Shown: piece after piece, positions 1 through 8,644 of the stretch
Position numbering within the stretch: position 1 is the stretch's first letter
Layout: every line of letters begins with the position of its first letter
NCBI GenBank assembly: GCA_947495795.1
Contig: CANMAI010000010.1
Location: forward strand, 124,001 to 188,000
Reading direction: 5' to 3'
Length of the DNA: 64,000 nucleotides
DNA from: an uncultured Paracoccaceae bacterium
GTDB taxonomy: Bacteria; Pseudomonadota; Alphaproteobacteria; Rhodobacterales; Rhodobacteraceae
Program-made: the position numbers and the translations under genes
The notes under the pieces: generated by a model
Seen by the model: only the letters and a program-made list of their open reading frames with translations
What the model was told of the DNA's origin: nothing
Database searches by the model: none

Positions 1-215
1 GGAGGGTTGTCGGCTCCGATCCGATGTGCGGTTTCGCGCACGCGTTCCAGATCGGAAGAGATAGCCCTGCAATGACCGATTTTCGCGATTGTCGGGCGAA
101 GCGCATCTGCCTGCGCCATTCCCAACGGTGAAAGGCCGACATCCGCCTGCCCCTGAAGTTTGCGCGTGGCGTTCCACTTTGATTGACCGTGACGAACCAG
201 AAGTAGACGCATCAT
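1..215 (-). CDS. Histidine phosphatase family protein (phosphoglycerate mutase-like), 3' part outside window
   Basis: The first 71 codons are visible; the gene runs off the left edge. Near the N-terminus it has the RHGQSKWN motif (residues 8-15), which holds the phospho-accepting histidine and phosphate-binding arginine of the histidine phosphatase superfamily, followed by the typical L-x-G-x-x-D-x-x-L-S-x-x-G segment. The ATG at 213-215 overlaps the stop of the upstream ABC ATPase gene (ATGA overlap), so it is the last visible gene of that operon. Members of this family dephosphorylate small phosphorylated metabolites or act as mutases; the substrate cannot be read here. Coupling to an importer suggests it acts on the imported compound, which is inference. 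Confidence 0.85.
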   Translation of the reverse strand, partial: MMRLLLVRHGQSKWNATRKLQGQADVGLSPLGMAQADALRPTIAKIGHCRAISSDLERVRETAHRIGADNP

Positions 216-1270
216 CCGATCCTCTCGCCATCAGGACCGAACCAGCTGTCGGGCCGGGGCGGTAAGCAAAACTGGATTTTATCGCCAATTCGGGCGTTGA
301 TCGTGCTGTCCACAATGGCAGTCAGGCGCAGGCCGTCCAACAGTCCGGTCACCATTGTGCGGCCAGCTATGGCACTTGTTTCGACCAGCTCCATCGGTAG
401 CGTGGTCTCACCCTCGGTTTCACTCAGCGTCAATGTTTCGGCTCGGTACATGGCCAGGCAATCATCGGCTGGCGGGGTGAGTGGCATGTGCCGCCCACCA
501 ACCTTGTACCCCGTGCCGTTTTTGACGACAGGGATCATGTTGTTGGGGGGCGTGCCGACAAAGGTTGCCACAAAGGCGGTTTCTGGATTGTCGACCAGAT
601 CGGCGGGTGTTCCGAATTGCTGCATTTTACCTTCATTCATAACCGCGACATGTGTTGCCATTGTCATCGCCTCGATCTGGTCGTGGGTGACGTAAACTGT
701 CGTTGCTCCGGTTGCGCGGTGCAGGCGCATCAGTTCCGTCCGCATCTCGACGCGCAGTTTCGCATCGAGATTCGACAGAGGCTCGTCGAACAAAAGCACC
801 GAGGGTTCGGGTGCGATGGTGCGTGCGATGGCGACGCGTTGTTGCTGTCCGCCCGAGATCTCGTTTGGATAACGGTCTGCCAACTGATCGATATCGAGCA
901 GCTTCAGAACCTCGCGAACCCGCGCGGTGCGATCCGCCTTCGGCATATGGCCAACCTTCAGGGGCCACTCGACATTGCCGCGCACCGACATGTGCGGCCA
1001 GAGCGCATATGACTGGAACACCAGCCCCGAATTGCGTTTCGCGGGATCAACTGACCAATGGCTGTCGCCGTCCGAGACTGTCTGACCATCGAAGACGATC
1101 TGGCCTTTGGAAGGCAGTTCGAGCCCCGCGAGCATACGCAGAAGCGTTGTCTTGCCGCAGCCCGAGGGGCCGAGCAGGACGAGGAACGCGCCGTCGGGAA
1201 CCGAGATCGAGACATCCCTGACTGCCTCGACGTTGCCGAAGCGTTTGGTGAGATTGCGGATTTCCAGCAT
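212..1270 (-). CDS. ABC transporter ATP-binding protein, Fbp/Afu/Pot type
   Basis: Cytoplasmic ATPase subunit (352 aa) that powers the importer made with the next two genes. Walker A GPSGCGKTT is at residues 34-42, the signature ISGGQQQRVAIAR near residue 138, and Walker B LLFDEPLSNLD near 160, followed by the switch histidine in VTHDQ. About 110 residues after the nucleotide-binding domain form a TOBE-like regulatory extension, as in FbpC, AfuC and PotA. The gene sits 9 bases after the permease gene. Substrate class (ferric iron, polyamine, phosphonate or sugar phosphate) cannot be settled from this subunit alone. Confidence 0.9.
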   Translation of the reverse strand: MLEIRNLTKRFGNVEAVRDVSISVPDGAFLVLLGPSGCGKTTLLRMLAGLELPSKGQIVFDGQTVSDGDSHWSVDPAKRNSGLVFQSYALWPHMSVRGNVEWPLKVGHMPKADRTARVREVLKLLDIDQLADRYPNEISGGQQQRVAIARTIAPEPSVLLFDEPLSNLDAKLRVEMRTELMRLHRATGATTVYVTHDQIEAMTMATHVAVMNEGKMQQFGTPADLVDNPETAFVATFVGTPPNNMIPVVKNGTGYKVGGRHMPLTPPADDCLAMYRAETLTLSETEGETTLPMELVETSAIAGRTMVTGLLDGLRLTAIVDSTINARIGDKIQFCLPPRPDSWFGPDGERIG

Positions 1271-1279
1271 GGGATCCCT

Positions 1280-3025
1280 TCAATTCTGCAGCCAGGGCTG
1301 CGATTTTGATTGCAGCCGGTTGGCGATCAAGGTGGCGGTGATGGATAGAAACAGGATCACGACTGTGATCGCGTTGGCGAATTGCCCGAAGCCCTCGGAG
1401 GCATAGCGGTATGCCAGAACCGACAGGACCGGCATCGTGGGCGTGAAGAGCAGGACGACAAGCGACAGATCGCGAATGATCTTGACGAAGATCAGGATGC
1501 CCCCTGCGAAGAGGCCACGCAGTGCCAGTGGCACGGTGATCGCCGCAAGCCTGCGCAAGAATCCGGCACCGGTGATGCGCGCGCTTTCCTCCAGTTCTCC
1601 GCCGACCTGTTGAATCACTGCGCGCCCGGTTTGCACCGAAAAGGGCAGCAGATAGGCGGTGGCAGCGATGACCAGCAGTGCGAAGGTGCCGTAAAGTGCG
1701 GGAAACGGCCCGATCGGTGCGCCGAGATACGCAATATACGCCGCACCGAAGGCGATACCCGGAACCAGAAGCGGCAGAAAGCTGATCTGCGTGATCGCTG
1801 CCGACATCCAGCCCTCGCGAAAACGCGCGGTGGTGTAAGATGCCAGCAGGCCCACGATCATGCCCGTGAAGGCCACCGCAAGGCCGAGCGCCAGCGTGAT
1901 CGCCAGTGCACGGACGATGTCTTCATTATAGGCGATGCCGGGAATGCCCTGGGCGAAGGACGGATCACTCTGGCCGAACCAGTAGTGCAGCGTCCAGCCG
2001 GAGAAGAGGTTTGCCGAGGAGGGGGCGAGGCTTGATGCGGTCAGCACAATCACCGGAACCACGGTGGAGCTGAGCAGGATCACCATGGCGACGGCGAAGA
2101 GCGGCCAGCGTGCCCCGCGCAGATCGAACCGCTTGGCCCGTCCGCCCTTACCGGTGATGGTGGCATATGAGCGGCGCCCCGACACGATCCGGTTTCCCGC
2201 CCATAGCAATGCTCCGGAAATCAGCACCAGCAGGATGCCGATCACGTAACCTCTGCCAACCTGACCAACCTCGATCATGCCGAAAAGGCGGGTGGATAGC
2301 GTTTGCATGCGCACCGGCAATCCCAACAGTGCGGGTGTCGCGAAGTTCGACACTGCGCCTGCGAAACAGAGCGACCCTGCGGCCACCAGAGCCGGCGTTG
2401 TAACCGGCAGGATGATCCCCATCAGGATGCGCCGGCCCTTTGCTCCCGCGATTTGCGCAGCTTCCACGAGATCGGAATTTACGGTGGCTAAGGCTGCCGC
2501 GATGATCGTGAATGCGAGGCTGAAATAGTGCAGTGTCAGCACGATCAATGTCGGCACCATGCCCCATGCCAGCCAGTTCGGGATATCAAAGCCCATGCCT
2601 TGCAGCCAACCCACCTGACCGCCAACGCGATCATTTCGAAAGAGCGATCCCCAGGCCAATGCCGCCGCGAAAGACGGGATCATGAAGGGCAGTGTGGCCA
2701 TGACGCCGATGGTTTTGCGAAACGGTACATTGGTCATCACGACGAGCCATGCGAGAAAGCCGCCAAGCAGCACGCAGCCTGTCGCCACGACGCCACCGAT
2801 GAGCAATGTATTCGCCAGCGGTTTGTAGAAGAGATTGGTTGAAAGCCGACCCGTCAGCACGTCGGACCAGGCTTTGATCGTATCGGGCTGCAATGTGAAC
2901 AGCACCGTTTTGATCAGGGGCAGAACAATCAGGACGATCAGCAGGCCCAGCACTAAGGCTTTGAGCACCGTGCCCTGCCGAAAGAACACACGCCGTCCTT
3001 GTCCGCCCATGGCAGTATCCGCCAT
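1280..3025 (-). CDS. ABC transporter permease, fused two-domain (FbpB-like)
   Basis: A 581-residue inner-membrane protein with about twelve hydrophobic helices. It contains two copies of the binding-protein-dependent permease domain, with EAA-type loops around EAAQIAGAKGRR and EESARITGAGFLRR, so one polypeptide supplies both halves of the channel, as in the FbpB family. The chosen start (ATG at 3025) gives MADTAMGGQG and has an AAGGA ribosome-binding site; an upstream in-frame codon at 3052 lacks one. It lies between the binding-protein gene and the ATPase gene in a compact minus-strand operon. Confidence 0.9.
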   Translation of the reverse strand: MADTAMGGQGRRVFFRQGTVLKALVLGLLIVLIVLPLIKTVLFTLQPDTIKAWSDVLTGRLSTNLFYKPLANTLLIGGVVATGCVLLGGFLAWLVVMTNVPFRKTIGVMATLPFMIPSFAAALAWGSLFRNDRVGGQVGWLQGMGFDIPNWLAWGMVPTLIVLTLHYFSLAFTIIAAALATVNSDLVEAAQIAGAKGRRILMGIILPVTTPALVAAGSLCFAGAVSNFATPALLGLPVRMQTLSTRLFGMIEVGQVGRGYVIGILLVLISGALLWAGNRIVSGRRSYATITGKGGRAKRFDLRGARWPLFAVAMVILLSSTVVPVIVLTASSLAPSSANLFSGWTLHYWFGQSDPSFAQGIPGIAYNEDIVRALAITLALGLAVAFTGMIVGLLASYTTARFREGWMSAAITQISFLPLLVPGIAFGAAYIAYLGAPIGPFPALYGTFALLVIAATAYLLPFSVQTGRAVIQQVGGELEESARITGAGFLRRLAAITVPLALRGLFAGGILIFVKIIRDLSLVVLLFTPTMPVLSVLAYRYASEGFGQFANAITVVILFLSITATLIANRLQSKSQPWLQN

Positions 3026-3106
3026 CGAAACTATCCTTCGTCTTTCGAGCAATCATAACGCGGAGGCAGGTGAGCCTCCACGCCTGCCTCCGGTTCGGGG
3101 GGATTG

Positions 3107-4228
3107 TTATTGGAGCGTCAGGATAAGATCGCCGATTTCGGCGCGTATCGTTGCCGTCTCCGCTGGTGCAATCCGCCATGCTGTGAAGTCATCGAGTGGA
3201 ACCGCATCGGGGTGCGGCGGGATATCCGTTCGTGTCACGTAGTCTCCGGCGACGTAAAACGGTGCCAGGCCCGGCCCACCGGTTTCGCTTTCATCCCCCA
3301 TCAGGAAGTCGATCACCAGACGTGCCGCAGCCGGGTTGTTTGGCTCGGCCGAAAGCGCCAGCACCGCCGGGAAAATGATGCCCGGTGCAGGCTCTACACC
3401 ATTTGCGACCTGCAAGGCCCAACCCTCTTCCTCGTTGTCGCGCCGATCCGAATAACTGGTGAAGCCGACCGGTGGATTGTCTTGCCCGAGGGCACCGATG
3501 GCGGCATTCACATCATCCGTTGAGCCGACCAGGATTACGTCGTTGGCGAAAAGATCAGCGATGAACTTTTCGCCCGCATTTGCAGCACCATCGAGGTTGA
3601 TCGCCGCGCCGAATTGCGTTTCATATGCGGCCGCCATCTCGTCGGACCGCAACACGATCTCGGTCATCAGATCGAGATAATCGCCGCGCTGGAGCGGATC
3701 GACCATCACCACGCGTCCGCTCCACTCATCCATTGTCAGCTGCCAGAGGTTCGTAACGGGCGCACCATTGGGATTGGCTTCTTCGTTGTACATGAGAACC
3801 TTCGTCGAGAGGCGCTGCGCGAGAAGCGGGTTCTGGAATTCCGGTGCCACCCTTTCGGCCACACGTGGTGGCACGTAGCGCGCGATGATACCTGTCTCCA
3901 ACAGCTCGGTCAGCACCACCGGCGTGTCCGATATGTAGATGACATCAGCATTGGTGATGCCCGCCTGTGCTTCCGCCCGCAGCCGTGCGATCTGCTCGGT
4001 CGAGGAGATGTCGAACCCCTGCAGGTCGATGCCCGGATATGCCTCCTCGAAGGCTTTCTCCACCTTACCGATGCGGCTGGTGAACGAATAAACCGTTACA
4101 GTGCCCTCTGCCTGAGCCAGCGGCAGCAGCTCTTCCGTGCCCATTTCACTGAGGTGCCCGTCGGCCATCGCTGCCGAAGCCAATAGAATACCTGCCGCGC
4201 CGAGGCGCGCTGCTTTGAAAAATGTCAT
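3107..4228 (-). CDS. ABC transporter periplasmic substrate-binding protein (family 1, FbpA/AfuA-like)
   Basis: A 373-residue exported binding protein. The first 22 residues (MTFFKAARLGAAGILLASAAMA) form a Sec signal peptide with an AMA cleavage site, shown here only to define it. The mature part begins the typical EGTVTVYSFTSR first strand of the iron/organic-phosphate binding family and ends with VIDFLMGDESE, a hallmark of the family 1 C-terminal lobe. A GGGAGG ribosome-binding site precedes the ATG. Homologues bind ferric iron or, in AfuA, sugar phosphates; the RpiR/SIS regulator and phosphatase next to it favour a phosphorylated organic ligand, which is inference. Confidence 0.9.
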   Translation of the reverse strand: MTFFKAARLGAAGILLASAAMADGHLSEMGTEELLPLAQAEGTVTVYSFTSRIGKVEKAFEEAYPGIDLQGFDISSTEQIARLRAEAQAGITNADVIYISDTPVVLTELLETGIIARYVPPRVAERVAPEFQNPLLAQRLSTKVLMYNEEANPNGAPVTNLWQLTMDEWSGRVVMVDPLQRGDYLDLMTEIVLRSDEMAAAYETQFGAAINLDGAANAGEKFIADLFANDVILVGSTDDVNAAIGALGQDNPPVGFTSYSDRRDNEEEGWALQVANGVEPAPGIIFPAVLALSAEPNNPAAARLVIDFLMGDESETGGPGLAPFYVAGDYVTRTDIPPHPDAVPLDDFTAWRIAPAETATIRAEIGDLILTLQ

Positions 4229-4251
4229 GTGATCCTCCCTTGGATTTCGCT

Positions 4252-5088
4252 TTATTCGAAGCGCTCGATGAGTTGTCCCAATCGATCAAGTTTCTTAAGT
4301 GACTCGTTTTTCGCAGTAAGACCTGCAGCGATGACAATTGCATTACAGACTGTCATCGGCACCGTCAGTGTCTGGAACGCGTCCGGATCGCCAGAGCGCG
4401 GTGCGGCCAGAATATGATCGGGACGGGGCGTCAACAGCGCTCCCGATTTGCCCGAAATAATGATCGTTGTTGCCGCAGCCTCACGTGCCGTCTCGATGAG
4501 CGCTGCATAGCCCCGTGGCGGGCGGCGGAACGCAAAGCTCAACACAACATCCCGGGCCTGAAGACCCAACATCTGTTCAGCCAGTCCCCTCGGGTCGGTA
4601 TCGAGCTGCTGGACTTCTTTGCCGAAACGGCGGAACCGCTTGACCATCATAAGGGCCAGCACTTCAGCGTTGCCGTAGCCATAGATGAAGATCCGATTGG
4701 CCTTCATCAGTATGCTGGCAAGACTTGCGATCTGATCAGGTTTGATGAATTCCTCGATACCACCAAGCGCCTGTGCCTCATCGCGTGAGAGTTTGCCCAG
4801 GATCGTATCGGACGTGTTTTCGGCTATTGTCTTTTCAAACCGGGTGGCGGTCTCTCGGGTTGCGATAAACTCGTCGCGCAAGGCGTCGCGAAAGGCCGCG
4901 TAACTGTCGAAGCCCAGTTTCTTTGCAAGCCGCGAGGCTGTCGCTTCATGAACACCGGCCGCCCTGGCAAGCTCGCCTGCCGTGCCCAGCGCCACTGTCG
5001 TCGGACTCTCGATTACATTCTTTACAAGTCTCCGCTCGCTTGGCGTCAGCGTCGTCGCCTTGCCGGAGATTTTTTCGATGAGTGACAT
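4252..5088 (-). CDS. MurR/RpiR family transcriptional regulator (HTH + SIS)
   Basis: A 278-residue regulator with an N-terminal RpiR helix-turn-helix (about residues 1-75; TPSERRLVKNVIE, then VHEATASRLAKKLGF) and a SIS sugar-phosphate-binding domain (about residues 115-250, including IFIYGYGNAEVLA and VVLSFAFRRPPRGY). SIS domains bind phosphosugars, so this family usually senses a phosphorylated metabolite. It is the first gene of the minus-strand importer operon, 23 bases before the binding-protein gene. The ATG at 5088 is preferred over an upstream in-frame codon because the protein then begins at the conserved domain and the operator-like repeats lie upstream. Confidence 0.9.
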   Translation of the reverse strand: MSLIEKISGKATTLTPSERRLVKNVIESPTTVALGTAGELARAAGVHEATASRLAKKLGFDSYAAFRDALRDEFIATRETATRFEKTIAENTSDTILGKLSRDEAQALGGIEEFIKPDQIASLASILMKANRIFIYGYGNAEVLALMMVKRFRRFGKEVQQLDTDPRGLAEQMLGLQARDVVLSFAFRRPPRGYAALIETAREAAATTIIISGKSGALLTPRPDHILAAPRSGDPDAFQTLTVPMTVCNAIVIAAGLTAKNESLKKLDRLGQLIERFE

Positions 5089-5141
5089 GCATAACCCGAA
5101 CTGAACTGCAAGTATAGTTGCACAAACAATTTGGTTATGCA
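5088..5141. promoter_or_regulatory. Nested inverted repeats upstream of the rpiR-type gene (candidate operator)
   Basis: TGCATAACC at 5088-5096 is matched exactly by GGTTATGCA at 5133-5141. Inside it, TGCAA (5107-5111) and TTGCA (5118-5122) form a second palindrome around GTATAG. The array begins at the start codon of the regulator gene, a natural place for autoregulation of the importer operon. Assignment to the RpiR protein is inference. Confidence 0.55.
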
Positions 5142-5409
5142 AGACATCTTGCAGATCACTTCCCGAACCAGATATTCCGCCGCCCGCTGCGACGGCCCGT
5201 TTTGTCGCGCATCACGTCGATGTCTGCAAAGCTTGCGAATTGCAGTATCGGGGGTCTGTTCCGCATTTGCGCCAAACCTTCATGACTGTGGTGGCGCGGG
5301 AACCTGCGTGCCGTGCCAGCCGGAGATGATCAGAATTTCACAGTCGCCGGTTCGGCTTGACAAAGCCCGTGGTTCCGCGTGGAAGAAGGGGGCATTTTTG
5401 GAGGGTCCC

Positions 5410-5988
5410 ATGCTGACACCGCGCCCTGAAGTAATGGATTTTCTGCTGACGCGGCGCTCGCGCCCGGGAAAGACATTGGTGGCTCCTTGTCCCGACCGGG
5501 AGGCCCTGACGGTGCTGCTGACGGCGGCGGCGCGCGTGCCGGATCACGGCAAGCTGGAGCCGTGGCGCTTCGTGGTTCTGGAAGGGGCAGCACTTGCACG
5601 AGTGGCGGCCTCTGCGGCTGCCCGGACGGAGGCCATGGGCTTTGCGCCCGAGCGTGTTGCCAAGACGGCGATGATGTTCTCCTCTGCACCACTGATTGTG
5701 GCGGTTGTCGCTGCCCCGCGCCCCACCGAGAAGGTGCCAGAGGGCGAGCAGGTGTTGAGCGCGGGGGCCGTGTGCCTTGGGCTGGTGAACGCCGCTCTCG
5801 CCTCTGGCTGGGGGGCCAACTGGTTGACGGGGCCTTTGGCGGTGGATGCGCCCTTTCTTAAAGAAGCGCTTGATATTACCGCGCCGGATTTTGCGGCGGG
5901 CTTCATCGTTCTGGGCACGGAAACCACCCCGCCGCCCGAGCGGCCGCGCCCGGATGTGGCCGCCCTGACACGGTGGGTGGACCTTTGA
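5410..5988 (+). CDS. Nitroreductase family protein (YdjA-like)
   Basis: A 192-residue flavin-dependent oxidoreductase of the NAD(P)H nitroreductase family. The start LLTRRSRP, the segment VPDHGKLEPWRFVVL (FMN contact) and the late GWGANWLTG segment are characteristic of short YdjA-type members. The ATG at 5410 follows a GGAGGG ribosome-binding site; the upstream in-frame extension reads as low-complexity, Cys/Arg-rich sequence without family similarity and is probably untranslated. Its stop overlaps the next gene. The bases between 5142 and 5409 hold no convincing gene. Confidence 0.88.
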   Translation: MLTPRPEVMDFLLTRRSRPGKTLVAPCPDREALTVLLTAAARVPDHGKLEPWRFVVLEGAALARVAASAAARTEAMGFAPERVAKTAMMFSSAPLIVAVVAAPRPTEKVPEGEQVLSAGAVCLGLVNAALASGWGANWLTGPLAVDAPFLKEALDITAPDFAAGFIVLGTETTPPPERPRPDVAALTRWVDL

Positions 5989-6677
5989 TTCTGAGCGATA
6001 TCGCGCGGGCGCTTGGCCAGCTTGGGGATGCGCGGTTCCTGGGCGTTCTCGGCAAGGCGATTTTGGTGACGCTTTTGCTGCTGGTGGGGTTTGTTTGGCT
6101 TACAGTGCAGCTTTTCGGCTTCATCCTGCCGGATGCGATGTCTCTGCCCTGGATCGGGGAGATCTCCCTTCAGGCAGCGTGGCTTTCCTGGGCGATGCTG
6201 GGGCTGGCCCTTGTGGCTTCCGTCTTCCTGATGGTGCCTTTGGCCTCGCTTCTGGTGGGGTTCTTTGTGGAAGAGGTGGCCGACGCAGTGGAAGATCTGC
6301 ATTATCCGCATCTGCCCGATGTTGCCGGGCAGCCATTGGGTGAGATCGTTTTCGATACCGTCAGATTTCTAGTGCTGATGATTCTTGCAAACGGTGTGGC
6401 GCTGATTTTCTATTTCGCGGCAACCATCTTCGCACCCTTCGTATTCTGGGCCGTGAACGGGCTCTTGCTGGGGCGCGAGTATTTTTACCTTGTGGCCGCA
6501 CGCAGAATTGGTGCGAAAGCGGCGCGGGCGCTTTTCCGGCGGAATTTTCTGGAGATATGGTTCACGGGCGCGTTGATGGCGGTGCCGCTTTCAATTCCCG
6601 GTGTGAACCTGCTGGTTCCGGTTCTGGGTGTGGCGGCCTTCACGCACCAGTATCATCGCCTCTCGGGCAGGCAGTGA
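5985..6677 (+). CDS. EI24 domain-containing membrane protein (CysZ-like)
   Basis: A roughly 230-residue integral membrane protein with hydrophobic segments near residues 25-50, 65-95 and 130-165, plus a late GVNLLVPVLGVAAFTHQYHR segment. The pattern SDIARALGQLGDARF at the N-terminus and EYFYLVAARR in the loop are typical of EI24/CysZ-family proteins; CysZ members take up sulfate, but this remote group is not characterised. TTG at 5985 overlaps the nitroreductase stop (TTGA) and gives the usual N-terminus; GTG at 5973 is the alternative. It is probably co-translated with the nitroreductase. Confidence 0.85.
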   Translation: MILSDIARALGQLGDARFLGVLGKAILVTLLLLVGFVWLTVQLFGFILPDAMSLPWIGEISLQAAWLSWAMLGLALVASVFLMVPLASLLVGFFVEEVADAVEDLHYPHLPDVAGQPLGEIVFDTVRFLVLMILANGVALIFYFAATIFAPFVFWAVNGLLLGREYFYLVAARRIGAKAARALFRRNFLEIWFTGALMAVPLSIPGVNLLVPVLGVAAFTHQYHRLSGRQ

Positions 6678-6703
6678 GAGAGCGGAGCACGAGCCCCGCT
6701 CTC
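6678..6703. terminator. Hairpin between convergent genes
   Basis: GAGAGCGG (6678-6685) pairs with CCGCTCTC (6696-6703), an 8-bp GC-rich stem with a 10-nt loop. It starts immediately after the EI24 stop and 7 bases before the end of the small minus-strand gene, so it can serve both convergent transcripts. No strong T-tract follows. Confidence 0.6.
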
Positions 6704-6710
6704 CGGTCTA

Positions 6711-6860
6711 TCAGCTGTCAGCTGTAGGCTCTTCCACCGGCAGCGGGACCAGCGGCGTCTCGGCCACTGTTTCCTTTGAATGCCCGTAGTTGCAACCGCC
6801 AGCGAAGGCTGAGCCTGCAATCATAAGAAGTGCAGTCGTCAGAAAAGCAGTCAGTTTCAT
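6711..6860 (-). CDS. Small secreted protein, 49 aa
   Basis: An uninterrupted 49-codon frame with an ATG preceded by a purine-rich GGAGAGAG ribosome-binding site. Residues 1-20 form a clear Sec signal peptide ending GSAFA, leaving a mature peptide of about 29 residues that begins GGCNYGHSKE and is Pro/Glu-rich with a single cysteine. I remember similar short proteins beside DUF1467 genes in Rhodobacterales, but no function is known to me. The signal peptide and neighbour context support a real gene despite its size. Confidence 0.7.
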   Translation of the reverse strand: MKLTAFLTTALLMIAGSAFAGGCNYGHSKETVAETPLVPLPVEEPTADS

Positions 6861-6935
6861 GTCTCTCTCCGTTGGTTTCTGCACCCTAGAGGTTAGGCGG
6901 TTTGGCGCGTGCGTCCAGCTTTTTCATGCGGCGGT

Positions 6936-7199
6936 TCAGAGCCGGCCCCAGAAATCGATGTCTTCAATGGTGATCCAACCCGAGGCGATGACCAGCACGA
7001 GGGGCAGCCAAAGGGCGATGGTAACGAGCGTTACCCATTTGATTTTGCGCCCTATCTGCGGATTTGTGGGGGCGGAAGGCGGTGTGCCGGGCACGATCTC
7101 ACCCGCCTCCTCCTGGCTGGTGAGCTGGAGTGGTAGTGCGACAAGGAGCCCCATGAACCAGATGACGGCAAAGAGGACGATTGCGCCGGTAATAGTCAT
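6936..7199 (-). CDS. DUF1467 family membrane protein
   Basis: An 87-residue protein with two transmembrane helices (about residues 3-25 and 55-76) separated by a Pro-rich loop. The GLLVALPLQLTSQEE and GTPPSAPTNPQIGRK blocks match the DUF1467 family, commonly found just after methylmalonyl-CoA epimerase in alphaproteobacteria. Its ATG overlaps the epimerase stop by four bases, so the two are translationally coupled. Molecular function is unknown. Confidence 0.88.
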   Translation of the reverse strand: MTITGAIVLFAVIWFMGLLVALPLQLTSQEEAGEIVPGTPPSAPTNPQIGRKIKWVTLVTIALWLPLVLVIASGWITIEDIDFWGRL

Positions 7200-7600
7200 A
7201 TCTCTTCCAGTTCGATCAAGGTTCCGGTGAAATCCTTGGGATGCAGAAAGAGCACCGGCTTGCCATGCGCGCCGATCCTGGGCGTGCCGTCGCCCAGAAT
7301 GCGGGCACCCGCCGCTTTCAGGCTATCGCGGGCGGCCAGAATATCCTCCACCTCGTAGCAGATATGATGGATGCCGCCCGAGGGGTTCTTTTCCAGAAAA
7401 CCGGTAATGGGCGAGCCCGCGCCCAGTGGATGGAGAAGCTCGATCTTGGTGTTGGGCAGCGTGATGAAGACGACCGTGACCCCGTGATCCGGCTCCGCCT
7501 GAGGCGGGCCGACCTCTGCGCCCAATGTGCCGCGATACTGCGCGGCGGCGGCCTCCAGATCGGGGACGGCTATGGCTACGTGGTTCAGTTTGCCGATCAT
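7196..7600 (-). CDS. mce: Methylmalonyl-CoA epimerase
   Basis: Interconverts the R and S forms of methylmalonyl-CoA in propionyl-CoA breakdown. The 134-residue protein has the two-module VOC fold: LNHVAIAVPDLEAA carries the first metal-binding histidine, GGIHHICYEVED the second, and LIELEE the C-terminal metal-binding glutamate. Length and these motifs agree with the family. ATG at 7600 is chosen because the protein then starts MIGKLNHVAI as in homologues; a start five codons earlier is possible. Coupled to the DUF1467 gene. Confidence 0.93.
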   Translation of the reverse strand: MIGKLNHVAIAVPDLEAAAAQYRGTLGAEVGPPQAEPDHGVTVVFITLPNTKIELLHPLGAGSPITGFLEKNPSGGIHHICYEVEDILAARDSLKAAGARILGDGTPRIGAHGKPVLFLHPKDFTGTLIELEEI

Positions 7601-7790
7601 GGCGCGTTCTCCCAAAGGATTTTGCTGGTTCTAGTGCAGCGTGGGCAAGGAACTCAAGCGTGGCGATGCCGCAGGGAGATGAGGATAGAGCTTGAGCTTC
7701 TTTTATCTCGCATTTGATACGCTCTTAAGACGGCATTAATCCTGTCACGCTCTAGTGGTTCCAATTCGGGCAACCAGTGCAGGTGATAAA

Positions 7791-8537
7791 ATGGAAGATA
7801 TCTACTCTCTCCAGATAACCGGTGGATCTTCATCGCGCCGCAAGTGTTTGCTTGGGGTGACGATCACGCTGGTGGAAGACAGTCTCAGCGCATCCGAGGC
7901 ATTGCGCTTGATGGCTGTGGCCAGCGGCTCTCGCCTGCGTAGGGCAGACAGGCTGCTGACGGCGGAGCGTCATCTTTCGCTTTACCGGCCCAATGTGGTG
8001 ATCGTGGATCTCGGTCTTCCGGATGGAAGTGGCCTTGAACTCATTGAAAAGATGGCAAGAACGGATCGTGCGCGGCCTGGGATCATCGCGCTTTCTGGGG
8101 GCGATGTGGATGAATGGGGGCCTGAGGCCCGCGCAGCCGGGGCCGATGCGCTTATGCCCAAACCGATCGGCAGTATCGCAATTTTCCAGACCTGCGTGCT
8201 CTCCGTTCTGCCGGATCGCGACCAGCGGCCCGCCAAGGTTTCCTCTATTGGTTCCTCCGGTGCGTTGCTGACGCAGAAGGTAAAATCCGACGATCTTTCC
8301 CACGCTTTGGGATTGATTGAGGCGGCGGAAGCCGAGGGAGATCTGGAAGGGATGATTTACGCAGCGCAGTTTGTGACCAGTATCGCGGTGATGCTGGAGG
8401 ATCGGGGACTGCAGCTTGACGCGCGGGTGTTGATGGATGCGACCGATTTTGACGGTGGCACGCAGGATGCGGTAACGCATCTGAAGGCCCAGCTTGAGGA
8501 GCGGTTGGGGCGGCTGGAGACAGCGGCCACCGGCTGA
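7791..8537 (+). CDS. Orphan response regulator with uncharacterised C-terminal region
   Basis: A 248-residue protein. A receiver domain spans about residues 22-140: acidic pair in TLVEDS, the phospho-acceptor aspartate in VIVDLGLPDGSG, the Thr/Ser position in IALSGGD and the invariant lysine in ALMPKPIG. The remaining 100 residues are helical, Glu/Ala-rich and carry no helix-turn-helix or enzyme motif that I recognise. An AGGTGA ribosome-binding site precedes ATG 7791. No histidine kinase is adjacent, so its partner lies elsewhere. Output may be protein-protein interaction, which is inference. Confidence 0.82.
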   Translation: MEDIYSLQITGGSSSRRKCLLGVTITLVEDSLSASEALRLMAVASGSRLRRADRLLTAERHLSLYRPNVVIVDLGLPDGSGLELIEKMARTDRARPGIIALSGGDVDEWGPEARAAGADALMPKPIGSIAIFQTCVLSVLPDRDQRPAKVSSIGSSGALLTQKVKSDDLSHALGLIEAAEAEGDLEGMIYAAQFVTSIAVMLEDRGLQLDARVLMDATDFDGGTQDAVTHLKAQLEERLGRLETAATG

Positions 8538-8644
8538 AGATGGGGCGCGGCGTTAGCGGGCTTGCAGCGAAAAGTGCTGCCGGGTTGCGCAAAGCGCAAT
8601 GTGCTGCGGAATGAATGCGAAGTGCTATAGCTTTCAGCCCTTAC

